Source: Bacillus sp. V5-8f
Lineage (GTDB): Bacteria > Bacillota > Bacilli > Bacillales > DSM-1321
Assembly (NCBI RefSeq): GCF_002863565.1
Contig: NZ_PGUW01000002.1
Coordinates: 309,724-373,723, forward strand
Length of the DNA: 64,000 bases
Reading direction: 5' to 3'
The notes under the pieces were generated by a model, which was not told where the DNA came from, did not search any database, and saw nothing but the letters and a program-made list of their open reading frames with translations. Both the position numbers and the translations under genes were made by a program. Positions 1 through 8,868 of the stretch are shown piece by piece. Every line of letters begins with the position of its first letter. The first letter of the stretch is position 1.

Positions 1-1424
1 CAATTTGTAATCAAGCAAGATGTAAAATGAATAAGATGGATTGCGTGATACCTGGCAGTGAAGGTGCAACTATCAATTTTTATATTGTTCACATGTCCAC
101 CATACTGATAGATGAAAACTGCATCCAAGCTATAAACAGAATTACTGACAGTTACATTTTCTATATGATCTTCAACTAAAACTTGAAGATTTCGGCAGTT
201 CTCTACCAGAACACTGCCGATATTTTGTACAGGCATTGACCTGTTCGTTTGTTTGGCTCTAAACATGATATTCATCGATACAGGCGAGCGCCAATTCCGT
301 GCAATAACTGAACCAACCTTATCCATTGTCCATGAACCGCCGCTCTGCGAATAACCGTTCAATTGAACAGTTCCCCCGTTAGGAAAGTAAATCCCATCGA
401 AAATGTAATTTGCTTTGTCATATGCATTTTGAGAAACAAAACCGCTATGCTTCCTTGCCTTATGGAATACAGTACAATTAAGCATCGTTACATTGCCTGC
501 AAGCTGGAATGAGTCCATCTGACAGTTTTGCATGATAACATTGACGAGATTATCATGCGTATCCATTGAAGCGGAATTAGCTGCCTGTGGTTCATTGAAT
601 ATCATACAGTTTATGAATTGAAGATTATAAACAGGTTCCCATCCACCCGAAGAATGACCGTGCCGGCCAGATTGAGTGGAACAATTCTCATATAAGATAT
701 TCGTAGAACTGATGGTAGCCAAACCATAGCTAGTACCGGTACCAGAGTAATAGGCACGTTCCGTTTTAACAAACTTCATATGAACGTTTACACAGAACCT
801 TGGTGTAATGCAGGTTACATAGTTATCCACCGTTACTCCTTCTATATAAATATCCTTGCCAAAATCTATTCTGATTCCAAATAATCCATTTGGAAGCGGA
901 GCAGTATTTTCAATTCTTAAGGATCCAACAATTTTCACGCAAGCTGGATCATGTACCTCAACTATATCGATCATTTTCATATCAAAGGGCATGGCCCCAT
1001 GTATCCAGACTCTATCTGCCTCAACATTCGATATTTCAAAGTTCCCGCCTTTCCAGTAGTAGCCTCTTGAGGGATGATAGAGTTCTTTCGATGCTACAAT
1101 TCGAATGATGTCCCCTTTTTTAATACCAGCTGTATGGTTTAATAAGATGTAATTTGCGCCTTTGTTATAACCGCCGGTAGCTATATATGTACCTCTTAAA
1201 ATTCCCTTAGCTAAGAATGTTTCTCCTTTGTTTTTGGATTTAATAATAGCATTTTTAGCTAGAATATTAATGCTCTTGCCGACAATGGGTTCTGTTACAA
1301 AATACTCACCGTTAAGGACTATTGTTTTTCCATTGGCTGTATTGACTGTATTCTGTATATTTTGTGTATCATCTTTCCCATTCGGTACAATCGTAATAAA
1401 TTCTGTTGGGTCATTCTTGCTCAT
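1..1424 (-). CDS. Right-handed beta-helix (pectate-lyase-like) protein, 3' end outside the window
   Basis: The frame is open from an ATG at 1424 to the left edge, about 474 codons, with no stop, so the C-terminus is missing. AAGGA at 1436-1440 is a suitable ribosome-binding site 11 bases upstream. The N-terminus (MSKNDPTEFITIVPNGKDD) leads into a pattern typical of the pectate-lyase superfamily: an early segment about a set of entries generated by default (NTANGKTIVLNGEYFVTEPI), then short strands repeating N/V/I steps with many Asn, such as NLQFINCMIFN and NVIMQNCQMDS. Such proteins are surface or secreted carbohydrate-active enzymes, or phage tail-spike proteins. No signal peptide is visible, which leans towards a spike-like or otherwise exported protein. 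No catalytic residues can be assigned. The fold class is fairly sure and the substrate unknown. Confidence 0.8.
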   Translation of the reverse strand, partial: MSKNDPTEFITIVPNGKDDTQNIQNTVNTANGKTIVLNGEYFVTEPIVGKSINILAKNAIIKSKNKGETFLAKGILRGTYIATGGYNKGANYILLNHTAGIKKGDIIRIVASKELYHPSRGYYWKGGNFEISNVEADRVWIHGAMPFDMKMIDIVEVHDPACVKIVGSLRIENTAPLPNGLFGIRIDFGKDIYIEGVTVDNYVTCITPRFCVNVHMKFVKTERAYYSGTGTSYGLATISSTNILYENCSTQSGRHGHSSGGWEPVYNLQFINCMIFNEPQAANSASMDTHDNLVNVIMQNCQMDSFQLAGNVTMLNCTVFHKARKHSGFVSQNAYDKANYIFDGIYFPNGGTVQLNGYSQSGGSWTMDKVGSVIARNWRSPVSMNIMFRAKQTNRSMPVQNIGSVLVENCRNLQVLVEDHIENVTVSNSVYSLDAVFIYQYGGHVNNIKIDSCTFTARYHAIHLIHFTSCLITN

Positions 1425-1828
1425 AACAAGATCAGTCCTTTTTTGACTCTCAGATTTGCAAAATGCAGCAACCATTATAATGTTTATTTGATTTTACAGT
1501 ATTTATTACGGTCTTTCTATTAGTTAGGTTCAGTTTAGATGTTGACTGAAATCTACGCCATTCCACTTGAAATGAACCAATATAGTCACCATGTTAGGAA
1601 TAACAGATTAGGACGGCGACACATGTTGGGGTATTTAAAACTCTTTAATGGGCTATTCACTATGTCGATGGTGGGGTGAAAGTTCATAAAGTAGAATGAG
1701 GTGTTTTCAAGCTGGTAATTTATTTGGCGTGCTTCTTTACTATGTTGACTCTTTCCCTTATGGTAATGAAAAGAACTGTACGTCAGTTTTAAAGATAGGG
1801 ATTATTATATAAAATACAAGTAACCCAG
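1425..1828. other. Intergenic region, nothing recognised
   Basis: About 400 bases between the divergent beta-helix gene and the ars promoter. Apart from the ribosome-binding site of the minus-strand gene at its left end I see no coding frame, hairpin or repeat. Confidence 0.5.
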
Positions 1829-1857
1829 TTGCACACATAAGAAAATGCTTATACAAT
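1829..1857 (+). promoter_or_regulatory. SigA-type promoter of the ars operon
   Basis: TTGCAC (1829-1834) and TACAAT (1852-1857) are separated by exactly 17 bases. This is a good vegetative promoter whose expected start, about 1864, leaves a 57-base leader before arsR. Confidence 0.7.
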
Positions 1858-1884
1858 GATATAGTTCTCTAACCGTATATAAGC

Positions 1885-1896
1885 AAATAGTTATTT
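1885..1896. promoter_or_regulatory. Candidate ArsR operator
   Basis: AAATA-GT-TATTT is a perfect 5+5 inverted repeat just downstream of the predicted transcription start and 24 bases before arsR. ArsR/SmtB repressors bind A/T-rich dyads of this kind, so autoregulation of the operon is likely. The assignment is by position and symmetry only. Confidence 0.55.
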
Positions 1897-1920
1897 ACAA
1901 ATATACATAGGGGGTGCCAC

Positions 1921-2268
1921 ATGCAGGCACAAGATGTAATAACGATAGAATCAGCATCCAGCATTCTTAAGCTCTTGGGTGATAAAACGCGGTTATCAAT
2001 GGTGAAAATCATGATGGAACACGAATGCTGTGTGTGTGAGTTGGTCGATCTGTTTGAAATCAGCCAACCCGCTATCAGCCAGCATGTACGAAAGTTAAAA
2101 GACAGCGGACTTATAAAGGAACGAAGATGCGGTCAATGGATTTATTACTCATTAAATTCCGATTATCCGTTTTACCCTTTTATTCTAGACATCCTTCATA
2201 AGCTGCCTAGCCAGCGTTTTAAAGTGGATGAAATAGAATTCCAGGGAAGAAGAGTTTGTTGTGACTAA
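1921..2268 (+). CDS. arsR: ArsR/SmtB-family arsenite-responsive repressor
   Basis: A 115-residue winged-helix protein. The metalloid-sensing element is visible as ECCVCEL, with Cys36, Cys37 and Cys39 at the start of the DNA-binding helix region. [19 protein letters not shown] is the recognition helix and its flank, and [11 protein letters not shown] is the wing. A CC pair near the C-terminus (residues 113-114) could also contribute a ligand. The gene starts with ATG after AGGGGGTG and is first in an operon with the efflux pump and reductase. By family knowledge As(III)/Sb(III) binding releases the repressor from its operator. Confidence 0.93.
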   Translation: MQAQDVITIESASSILKLLGDKTRLSMVKIMMEHECCVCELVDLFEISQPAISQHVRKLKDSGLIKERRCGQWIYYSLNSDYPFYPFILDILHKLPSQRFKVDEIEFQGRRVCCD

Positions 2269-2285
2269 CGAGGAGGAGAAAATCA

Positions 2286-3584
2286 GTGGGTTCGGTTATA
2301 TTAGCCTGTACCATCTTTTTGCTTACACTGACGCTTGTCATCTGGCAACCAAAGGGATTGTCAATCGGCTGGTCAGCATGCGGTGGTGCGGTACTTGCGT
2401 TACTAGTTGGGGTTGTTGACTTTAACGATGTAATGGCTGTAACAGGTATAGTATGGAATGCTACATTGGCGTTCATTGCGATTATTATTATATCTTTAAT
2501 ATTAGACGAAATAGGGTTCTTTGAATGGGCCGCTTTGCACATGGCACGGGCAGCCAGAGGAAACGGTATTAAAATGTTTGTGTATGTAGGTATTCTTGGC
2601 GCTCTGGTCGCTGCGTTGTTTGCAAATGATGGAGCTGCCCTAATCTTGACGCCGATTGTGTTGGCGATGGTTCGGAATTTGAAGCTGGAAGAGAAAATGG
2701 TATTTCCGTTTATCATCGCTAGCGGCTTTATTGCGGACACGACTTCATTGCCTCTTGTCGTAAGTAATCTTGTGAACATAGTGTCTGCCGACTTTTTTGA
2801 CATCGGTTTTGGTGAGTTCGCATCCAGGATGATCATACCAAACCTGTTTTCATTAGCGGCAAGCATCCTATTGTTGTATTTATATTTTAGAAAGAATATT
2901 CCAAAGCAATATGAAATGGATGTGTTAAAGAAGCCAGTTGAAGCGATCAAAGATGAGAAAATGTTCCGCTTATCTTGGATTGTATTGGCTGTGTTGCTAG
3001 CAGGGTACTTTATTAGCGAGTTGTTACATATCCCTGTTTCCTTTATTGCTGGAGTAGTAGCGATTTTCTTTTTGCTGATGGCAAGACGCAGCAATACGAT
3101 AGATACCAAAAAAGTTTTAAAAGGGGCTCCATGGGCAATTGTTTTCTTTTCGATTGGCATGTATGTCGTCGTTTATGGACTAAGAAACGTAGGATTGACA
3201 AGTATATTGGGTGACCTTATTCAACTGATGGCAAACCAAGGGTTGTTTGCTGCTACTGTTGGTATGGGATTCATCGCAGCCGTTCTTTCATCCATCATGA
3301 ATAACTTGCCGACTGTCATGATTGGCGCACTTTCGATTGCTGACACTGACATCTCTGGAGTGATCAGGGAAGCGCTTATTTATGCCAATGTTATCGGTTC
3401 GGACCTAGGTCCAAAAATCACGCCGATTGGTTCACTTGCTACCTTGCTCTGGCTGCATGTTTTATCCCAAAAAGGGGTGAAGATCTCTTGGGGTACTTAC
3501 TTTAAAACAGGAATCATCTTAACCATTCCAACGCTTTTCATCACGCTAGCGGCATTATATATGTGGTTACTTATCATTCATTAA
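2286..3584 (+). CDS. arsB: Arsenite efflux transporter, ArsB type
   Basis: A 432-residue polytopic membrane protein of the ArsB/NhaD (ion-transporter) superfamily with about 10-12 hydrophobic segments. It is the usual length of the staphylococcal/bacillar ArsB and is not the Acr3 family that B. subtilis uses. Recognisable stretches are [37 protein letters not shown] and [19 protein letters not shown]. It exports arsenite from the cytoplasm using the proton gradient. The start is GTG at 2286 behind GAGGAGG, 17 bases after arsR. No arsA ATPase follows, so the pump probably works as a secondary carrier. Confidence 0.93.
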   Translation: MGSVILACTIFLLTLTLVIWQPKGLSIGWSACGGAVLALLVGVVDFNDVMAVTGIVWNATLAFIAIIIISLILDEIGFFEWAALHMARAARGNGIKMFVYVGILGALVAALFANDGAALILTPIVLAMVRNLKLEEKMVFPFIIASGFIADTTSLPLVVSNLVNIVSADFFDIGFGEFASRMIIPNLFSLAASILLLYLYFRKNIPKQYEMDVLKKPVEAIKDEKMFRLSWIVLAVLLAGYFISELLHIPVSFIAGVVAIFFLLMARRSNTIDTKKVLKGAPWAIVFFSIGMYVVVYGLRNVGLTSILGDLIQLMANQGLFAATVGMGFIAAVLSSIMNNLPTVMIGALSIADTDISGVIREALIYANVIGSDLGPKITPIGSLATLLWLHVLSQKGVKISWGTYFKTGIILTIPTLFITLAALYMWLLIIH

Positions 3585-3603
3585 ACCAAAGGAGACTATA
3601 AGC

Positions 3604-4026
3604 ATGGCTAAAAAAACAATCTATTTTTTGTGTACAGGAAACTCATGCCGCAGCCAAATGGCAGAGGGTTGGGCAAAAAAGCATCTAAGCAGCGACGAGT
3701 GGGAAGTTAAAAGCGCAGGTCTTGAGGCGCACGGGCTAAACCCAAATGCTGTCAAAGCAATGAAAGAAGCGGGTATTGATATTTCTAACCAGACGTCCGA
3801 TGTTATTGAACCAGAAATACTTAACAACGCTGATTTGGTAGTCACACTTTGCGGCCACGCAGCAGATCACTGCCCTGTAACACCTCCGCATGTTAAGCGT
3901 GAACACTGGGGTTTTGATGACCCTGCCAAAGCGGAAGGGACAGAAGAAGAAAAATGGGCATTCTTCCAACGTGTTCGTGATGAAATTGCGGATCGCATTA
4001 AAACTTTTGCTGAGACTGGTAAGTAA
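3604..4026 (+). CDS. arsC: Thioredoxin-coupled arsenate reductase
   Basis: A 140-residue low-molecular-weight-phosphatase-fold protein. The P-loop CTGNSCRSQ carries the nucleophile Cys10 with Cys15 and Arg16. The redox relay cysteines are Cys83 and Cys90 in LCGHAADHC, the arrangement known from the pI258/B. subtilis thioredoxin-dependent ArsC. It reduces arsenate to arsenite, which ArsB exports. It lies 19 bases after arsB with AAAGGAG as ribosome-binding site, so it is in the same operon. Length and all catalytic cysteines are intact. Confidence 0.96.
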   Translation: MAKKTIYFLCTGNSCRSQMAEGWAKKHLSSDEWEVKSAGLEAHGLNPNAVKAMKEAGIDISNQTSDVIEPEILNNADLVVTLCGHAADHCPVTPPHVKREHWGFDDPAKAEGTEEEKWAFFQRVRDEIADRIKTFAETGK

Positions 4027-4164
4027 TAGATCATATCATGATACAGACAGTTCTTCGTACTTCTTAATAGGTTTAAAGAAATAATGGGCAAATATATTTT
4101 AAATTGGACAGAAAAGAAGTAGGATAAGTAAGTAGAATTATTTTATGATAGAGGGGGAAGAGCG

Positions 4165-4443
4165 ATGATTATCACAGATCAAGCTCGTGATGTATTAAAG
4201 CAAATGTTCGAAGAGCAGAATGCCAAGAACATTCGTATATTTTTTGCTGGCTATGGCTGAGGTCAGCCACAAGTTGGACTGGCTCTGGATGAGCCAGAAG
4301 AGAATGATAAAATGATTACTATTAACGAAATACAAGTAGCGATTGATCCAATGATTGAACCAACTACAAATGACCTTACTCTTGATCTTAGCGGAGATAA
4401 GAAAGGAATTGTGTTGTTAGGAAGTACGGGTCAGTGTTGTTAG
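4165..4443 (+). CDS. HesB/IscA-like protein with in-frame TGA, probable selenoprotein
   Basis: The frame begins with ATG at 4165 behind a GAGGGGGAAGAG ribosome-binding site and reads to TAG at 4441, interrupted only by TGA at 4258-4260 (codon 32). With selenocysteine there, the 92-residue product reads FFAGYG-U-GQPQVGLALDEP, then a short A-type scaffold domain, ending GQCC. GYG-(C/U)-G-P-GLALDEP is the signature of HesB-like proteins known in other bacteria as selenoproteins, with Cys at the same place in non-Sec relatives. The 60 codons after TGA are open and family-like, and a SECIS-like hairpin follows. It lies 138 bases after arsC, before a terminator. What it does with arsenic or Fe-S is unknown. 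The alternative is a Cys-to-stop mutation. Normal gene callers would miss or truncate it. Confidence 0.75.
4261..4297 (+). promoter_or_regulatory. Candidate bacterial SECIS element
   Basis: Directly downstream of the in-frame TGA, CTGGCTC (4279-4285) pairs perfectly with GAGCCAG (4291-4297), closing a 5-base loop UGGAU. The loop begins 25 bases after the UGA and has G as its second base. Bacterial SECIS hairpins typically have their loop about 16-37 bases after UGA and a G in the first two loop positions. Function also requires SelB, SelA, SelD and tRNA-Sec elsewhere in the genome. Confidence 0.65.
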
Positions 4444-4450
4444 AGGAATA

Positions 4451-4476
4451 AAAAAAGAGCGCTTTGCTCTTTTTTA
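4451..4476 (+). terminator. Intrinsic terminator of the ars operon
   Basis: AAAAAAGAGC-gcttt-GCTCTTTTTT directly after the HesB-like stop: an uninterrupted stem ending in a U-run, marking the operon end. Confidence 0.88.
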
Positions 4477-4954
4477 TTATACTTTTTTAGAGTTCACACT
4501 AAAGGGCTGACAGCATAACTGCTGTTTTTTTATTTTCCACAAACAGAACATACGTCCTCATTTTATGTTATCTCACTTTCAAAGGAAGTTTAATCCGCGA
4601 CATAAAATTATTTAAAAGGTTAAAAATACTACAAAGTGAGTGTTAATACACCTCAAAAACGAAGGGGCAGGGTAATTTTTAAAGAACATTGAAGAACATT
4701 GAAGAACATTGAAGTAATCTCTCATAGGCGAACCACCAGTTAACCTTTACCTTCTTGCAAACAGATGTTTTAGTCTGGATTCATTTATAAAAAAGTAACT
4801 TAAACAAGGGATTTAATTTGATGGTAAAAAACAATTGAGAAAACAATCAATTAAAACTACATTTAGATAGAAAAACTCATTATGAATCAGGCACTAGAAA
4901 AATTTTTAATCATATATAGATGATATCCCGTTCGAATTTGTTGAGGAGGATATC
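4477..4954. other. Intergenic region with a decamer repeat
   Basis: About 480 bases without a convincing gene. The only structure seen is the tandem decamer listed separately, and the ribosome-binding site GAGGAGG at the right end. Confidence 0.5.
4682..4714 (+). repeat. Tandem decamer AAGAACATTG, 3.3 copies
   Basis: AAGAACATTG occurs three times head to tail (4682-4711), followed by AAG. The copies are identical, which suggests recent slippage. Confidence 0.85.
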
Positions 4955-6049
4955 ATGCAGCCTATGTTACCATTTGAAAAATATTTCGGTAAGTTAGAAC
5001 TAGTTCATGCCTTTTATGGAGCGATGCCTACAGGTGTTAGTGTTTCAGAAACAGGTCGTATTTTTATTTGCTTTCCGAAATGGGGAGACGACGTTAAATT
5101 TACGGTGGCGGAAATTGTTGAAGATACATTGCAACCTTACCCAAATTTAGAAACCAATCTGGTTAACCCAGGGAATCTTACAATGTCTTTCATCAGTGTT
5201 CAAAGTGTAGTTGCTGATGGAATGGGAACCCTTTGGGTATTAGATACTGCGGCACCAAATTTTTCTGAACCGATATTAGGGGGAGCAAAGTTAGTCGCAG
5301 TTGATTTAGAGACCAATACAATAAGAAGTGTATATACCTTTTCAGAAGATGTTGTCCTGCCAACAACTTATCTGAATGATGTCCGTTTTGATTTTCGTGT
5401 TGGAAATGCTGGGTATGCATATATTACGGATTCTTCCTCAAGAGGACCAGGAGCTATCATCGTGATAGACTTAGAAACTGGAAACGCCTTTAGACGGTTA
5501 AATGGAGCAAATCCAACTTCACCCGATCCCTATTTTATTCCGAAAGTAGAAGGCAAGATTTTGATGAATCGAAACAAAGATGGCTCCACTTTCCCATTTA
5601 GATTGGCGTCCGATGGTATAGCAATTTCTCCCGACGGCAAGGTATTATTTTTTTGTCCACTAACCAGTCGTCAACTGTTCTCGATCTCAACAGAAGCCCT
5701 AAGAGACAGAACTATACCGGATGCAGAGTTAATGCATCATGTAAAGTATTGGGGTGAAAAAGGTGCATCTGATGGCATGATCACCGACGCAAAAGGAATC
5801 GTTTATGCTGGAGACTATGAAAATAACAGTATTCGAAGGATATTGCCGAATGGCACAATCGAAACGATCGCACATGATCCGAGAATTTTATGGCCGGATA
5901 CTTTTTCAATCGGTCCGGATCGATACTTATATTTTATTGTGAACCAACTACATCGGCAGGCGAGATTTCATTATGGAGTAGACCTACGACAAAAACCTTA
6001 TGGTTTACTTCGCATGAAAATTGATGAATTTTCTGCTCCTACCTTATAA
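4955..6049 (+). CDS. Yellow/major-royal-jelly-protein-like beta-propeller
   Basis: A 364-residue protein with the pattern of bacterial Yellow/MRJP (L-dopachrome tautomerase-related) proteins: PTGVSVSETGRIFICFPKW near the N-terminus, SVVADGMGTLWVLDT, LNDVRFDFRVGNAGYAYITDSS, and SDGIAISPDGKVLFFCPLT. It is a six-bladed propeller related to SMP-30/gluconolactonase. No signal peptide is evident. The bacterial substrates are unknown. The start ATG follows GAGGAGG at 7 bases. It stands alone between two non-coding stretches. Confidence 0.82.
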   Translation: MQPMLPFEKYFGKLELVHAFYGAMPTGVSVSETGRIFICFPKWGDDVKFTVAEIVEDTLQPYPNLETNLVNPGNLTMSFISVQSVVADGMGTLWVLDTAAPNFSEPILGGAKLVAVDLETNTIRSVYTFSEDVVLPTTYLNDVRFDFRVGNAGYAYITDSSSRGPGAIIVIDLETGNAFRRLNGANPTSPDPYFIPKVEGKILMNRNKDGSTFPFRLASDGIAISPDGKVLFFCPLTSRQLFSISTEALRDRTIPDAELMHHVKYWGEKGASDGMITDAKGIVYAGDYENNSIRRILPNGTIETIAHDPRILWPDTFSIGPDRYLYFIVNQLHRQARFHYGVDLRQKPYGLLRMKIDEFSAPTL

Positions 6050-6524
6050 TATAAAAATAGGGATTAATTCTTTTTACATTATGAGGTATTTCATAGGTTA
6101 GAAACCGTCATTGGTCTAGGGTAAGAGGTTTGTACTAGGCATGGAGCAAACAGGTTATTTTGGTAAATTGAACTACTTTCTTAAAGAAACAAACATCCAA
6201 TTATCTGTTAATCAAAATTTTACTGTTAAGGACTGACGTTGCTTTAACAGAAAGAACACGTCGATTGCATACATTTCTCCGGGAACACTGTGGTTAACAT
6301 CGGCGTCCAAATCAGTTGAAGGCCTCTGTTTAAAAAGTTGTAAAATTTTGCAAGAAGATATATTAACCTAGATTTTTTTAATATGGATAAGGTTTGTAAT
6401 AAAGACACGATACGTAGATAGAAATCAGAGACAATTTTACCATACCGTAGCTACAAGCAGCCGTCTGGCACAGGCATATTCAAATTGTAAAAACAATTAA
6501 AGCTATATCCAACAAAGCTTTTGT

Positions 6525-6548
6525 ACCAACCACAAGAGGGTAGTTGGT
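6525..6548 (+). terminator. Terminator-like hairpin
   Basis: ACCAAC pairs with GTTGGT (6543-6548) and is followed by TTCTTTTC. No gene ends just before it. Confidence 0.4.
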
Positions 6549-6605
6549 TTCTTTTCGGAATGGCGGGAAGTTGCTGAAAGTCAACAAACTAATGTCGATA
6601 GACAG

Positions 6606-6628
6606 GAGAGGGATTTTCTCTCTTTTTT
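6606..6628 (+). terminator. Terminator-like hairpin
   Basis: GAGAG (6606-6610), loop, CTCTC (6618-6622), then TTTTTT. It is an orphan relative to the surviving genes. Confidence 0.5.
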
Positions 6629-7015
6629 ATTTTATTAGTTTACATAATATATATTATACGAAGTCGAATAATAATAACGCATTTTATCTCATAACCAAAG
6701 AATACTTAAATTAATGAGACGAAACAAAAATTTTTCACATTCAAATTTATCCTGTAAATTGTTTTATATTTGCAAGTTCCAATTTCAGTATCTGGGTTCA
6801 AAAAATTTTATCTCAATTTATTTCTAAATTTCGGAGCCACTCAAAAAACATCATTCTAAACATATATTTGGTTTTGTATTAATCATCATTGAATCTCTTC
6901 AGGTCAATAATGTTGATCTATAAAATCATACTTTTAGCTAGCAATAAAAAAATTCATCACACCCTTTCAAACATATTGAAAAAACGCATGAAGTTTACAT
7001 AATATAATTATTGAT

Positions 7016-7345
7016 TTATTCTTCTATTATTATTTCATTTAAATCAGTAGCCTTTTCTTCGCTTACCATTGTTTTCAAAATCGCTCCATTCAATGGTATT
7101 ACCGGATAACCAATTGTTTTTCCTTCCAGGTCCTTGCGCCTTTTGATCGGACTTTCATCAAGAACAACAACATGTTTAACTGGTTATTCATATCTCTAAA
7201 CCATAACGCCTTAAGAAATTGGCTATAGATAGTTCCACGTCTGCCGGTCCCGGCCAGGCGGGAATATGGAATGAGATTTCTTGCTTTACCAGATTAATCA
7301 AATGGTGGTAGTAGAATACGTTCGTCTATCTCTCGTTTAAATAAT
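7016..7345 (-). pseudogene. Remnant of a THI5/NMT1-like (thiamine-precursor) substrate-binding protein
   Basis: On the minus strand a frame ending at TAA 7016-7018 reads VVVLDESPIKRRKDLEGK, then TIGYPVIPLNGAILKTM. This matches the way THI5/NMT1-type ABC substrate-binding proteins read around 'LKGKKIGY...LKAML'. Upstream pieces are in other frames and interrupted, and most of the protein is missing. It lies downstream of a TPP riboswitch on the same strand, which fits a former HMP/thiamine-precursor uptake gene. The family is inferred from about 50 residues. Confidence 0.55.
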
Positions 7346-7385
7346 CAACATTCCTAGCTAGCTCCTTTCTCCATAAAAAACAATG

Positions 7386-7415
7386 AAAAAACCACTTCCC
7401 ACGAGAAGGAAGCGG
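7386..7415 (-). terminator. Terminator of the TPP riboswitch expression platform
   Basis: On the minus strand CCGCTTCC and GGAAGTGG (7408-7415 and 7392-7399) form an 8-bp stem with one G-U pair, followed by TTTTTT. The 3' arm GGAAGTGG is the same sequence as the 3' arm of the aptamer's P1 stem, so CCGCTTCC could pair with either. That allows a ligand-controlled switch. Confidence 0.75.
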
Positions 7416-7479
7416 CTGTGATTTTAATTATTTTATGGATAAATTAAGGAAACCAAACTAGCATACATACTTCACAGTA

Positions 7480-7577
7480 CCACTTCCCTACGCTGGCATT
7501 ATCCAGTTCAGGTTATAATAAGGGTTAAAACGCTATGGACATGGCATCTCTCTCAGCTTTAAAGCACCCCTAGTGGT
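7480..7577 (-). promoter_or_regulatory. TPP (thi-box) riboswitch aptamer
   Basis: Read on the minus strand it contains the TPP-aptamer landmarks in order: CCACTAGGGGTGC, GCTGAGAGAGAT, ACCCTT, AACCTGAACTGGATAATG, then CCAGCGTAGGGAAGTGG. The P1 stem is CCACT (7572-7576) with AGTGG (7480-7484). The gene it should control, downstream at 7016-7345, is decayed, so this is now an orphan riboswitch. Confidence 0.93.
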
Positions 7578-7668
7578 GAATAGATATTACATTGTTTAAT
7601 TTCTAAATGATGTTCATGTTAATTATTATCATAATGAATTTCTAAATAGCAATCGCTTTTTTCCTAGG

Positions 7669-8808
7669 TCAATACAACACTGACTGTGCAAGCATTTGGA
7701 TTGTAGCATCATCCATCGGTGGATTGTGAAGACCTGCACGAACATCGCGATAATATCGTTGCAATGGATTTGTTCGCTGCAGGCTTCTTGCACCCACGAC
7801 TCTCATTGCCTTATCAACAATTGACATGGCATTATTCGTTACCCGAAACTTGACAGCTCCAAGTGATTTGGCAAGTTCGTCACGTAATTCAGGTTTTTCT
7901 TGCCATTTTTCTGCAACGGAATACAAGAAATGCCTTGCCTCTAGGATTTCAAGTTCGATTTCTCCGATCAGTCTCTGTACATTAGGGAGATCCCTTATTG
8001 GCCCTTTTACGCTGTTTGGGGAATAAGATTTTGCAAAGTTCACTGCATAATCACGTGCTGCCACAGCTATGCCAAGATAACAGGCCGGAATATGAAGCAG
8101 CCATGCTGACCTCTGTTTTGGACGGTCTTCTTGTTTTTCAATGTAGTATTTCTCCGGTATTTCTACATTCTCTAATACAAGGTCATGGCTTCCTGTACCC
8201 TGCATCGCAATCATATCCCATGTTTCTTCTATACGTAGCCCGCTTGTATTTCTATGAATGAGGAATGAACCGATCGTTTCATCCTCTGGAACCCAGGCAG
8301 AAACAATAAAAATATCTAACACAGGGGATAGTGTCGTAAATGTTTTTCTGCCATTAATGATCCATTTATCATCTTTCCTAATGGCAGTCGTTTCCGGACG
8401 CCCTCCTCTTGTCGGGCTCCCGGTTTGCGGTTCAGTTGCCGCCCGGTTTACGAGTGCGCCTTTTGCAACTTCCTGGAAAAACTCATGTAATACCGCTTCA
8501 TCCCAAATATTAGTTTCCGCTAATTCTAGAATGACACCTGCATGCCAGCCTATGGAGAGAGCAGTCGGTCCATCCTCCCGAGCAATCCGTTCTTGTGCAA
8601 GAAGGTAATCATACAGTGTTCCACCTTGCCCGCCATGCTCTTTCGGCAAAGTTAATGTATGATAGCCAAATTGCTTTAATTCCTCAATGTTTTGGTACGG
8701 AAATGCCCTGGCTTCATCCAGCTCCTCCGCTCTTTCCGAAAACTGTTCAATTGCCTTGCCGAGATCTTTTATATATTCCTTCTGTTGTTCTGTCTGATAA
8801 AAAGGCAC
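7669..8808 (-). CDS. Acyl-CoA dehydrogenase family flavoprotein
   Basis: A 379-residue protein with the acyl-CoA dehydrogenase fold: an N-terminal helical part, then the central strand domain with AATEPQTGSPTRGG and WIINGRKTFTTLSPVLDIFIVSA, and a C-terminal helical domain ending with RVVGARSLQRTNPLQRYYRDV. It binds FAD. The catalytic Glu of classic acyl-CoA dehydrogenases is not obvious, and the form resembles YdbM of B. subtilis and the DszC/SfnB-type branch linked to sulfur compounds, so the substrate is unsettled. The GTG start follows AAAGGATGG. The TPP riboswitch lies downstream and does not control it. Confidence 0.82.
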   Translation of the reverse strand: MPFYQTEQQKEYIKDLGKAIEQFSERAEELDEARAFPYQNIEELKQFGYHTLTLPKEHGGQGGTLYDYLLAQERIAREDGPTALSIGWHAGVILELAETNIWDEAVLHEFFQEVAKGALVNRAATEPQTGSPTRGGRPETTAIRKDDKWIINGRKTFTTLSPVLDIFIVSAWVPEDETIGSFLIHRNTSGLRIEETWDMIAMQGTGSHDLVLENVEIPEKYYIEKQEDRPKQRSAWLLHIPACYLGIAVAARDYAVNFAKSYSPNSVKGPIRDLPNVQRLIGEIELEILEARHFLYSVAEKWQEKPELRDELAKSLGAVKFRVTNNAMSIVDKAMRVVGARSLQRTNPLQRYYRDVRAGLHNPPMDDATIQMLAQSVLY

Positions 8809-8868
8809 CTAATTCCATCCTTTCAGGTCATTCCGCTAGTTCAAAATGTTCATATATGTACTACATGT

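Larger units (their letters stand above)
6050..7015. other. Long non-coding stretch, possibly decayed sequence
   Basis: Almost 1 kb with no frame I can defend. Two plus-strand hairpins followed by U-rich tracts lie at 6525-6548 and 6606-6628, with no obvious gene upstream. Such orphan terminators usually mark eroded genes. Confidence 0.4.

Noticed and set aside
2219..3160. A 313-codon open frame on the minus strand across arsB
   Set aside because: It is the antisense shadow of a GC-skewed membrane gene: no ribosome-binding site, low-complexity composition, and the plus-strand arsB is unmistakable.
4258..4260. TGA read as tryptophan (alternative genetic code)
   Set aside because: Every other gene in the window stops normally, several at TGA, so a general code change is excluded.
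4682..4714. Regulatory iteron or CRISPR from the AAGAACATTG decamers
   Set aside because: Only 3.3 identical copies without spacers. Simple tandem slippage is enough to explain them.
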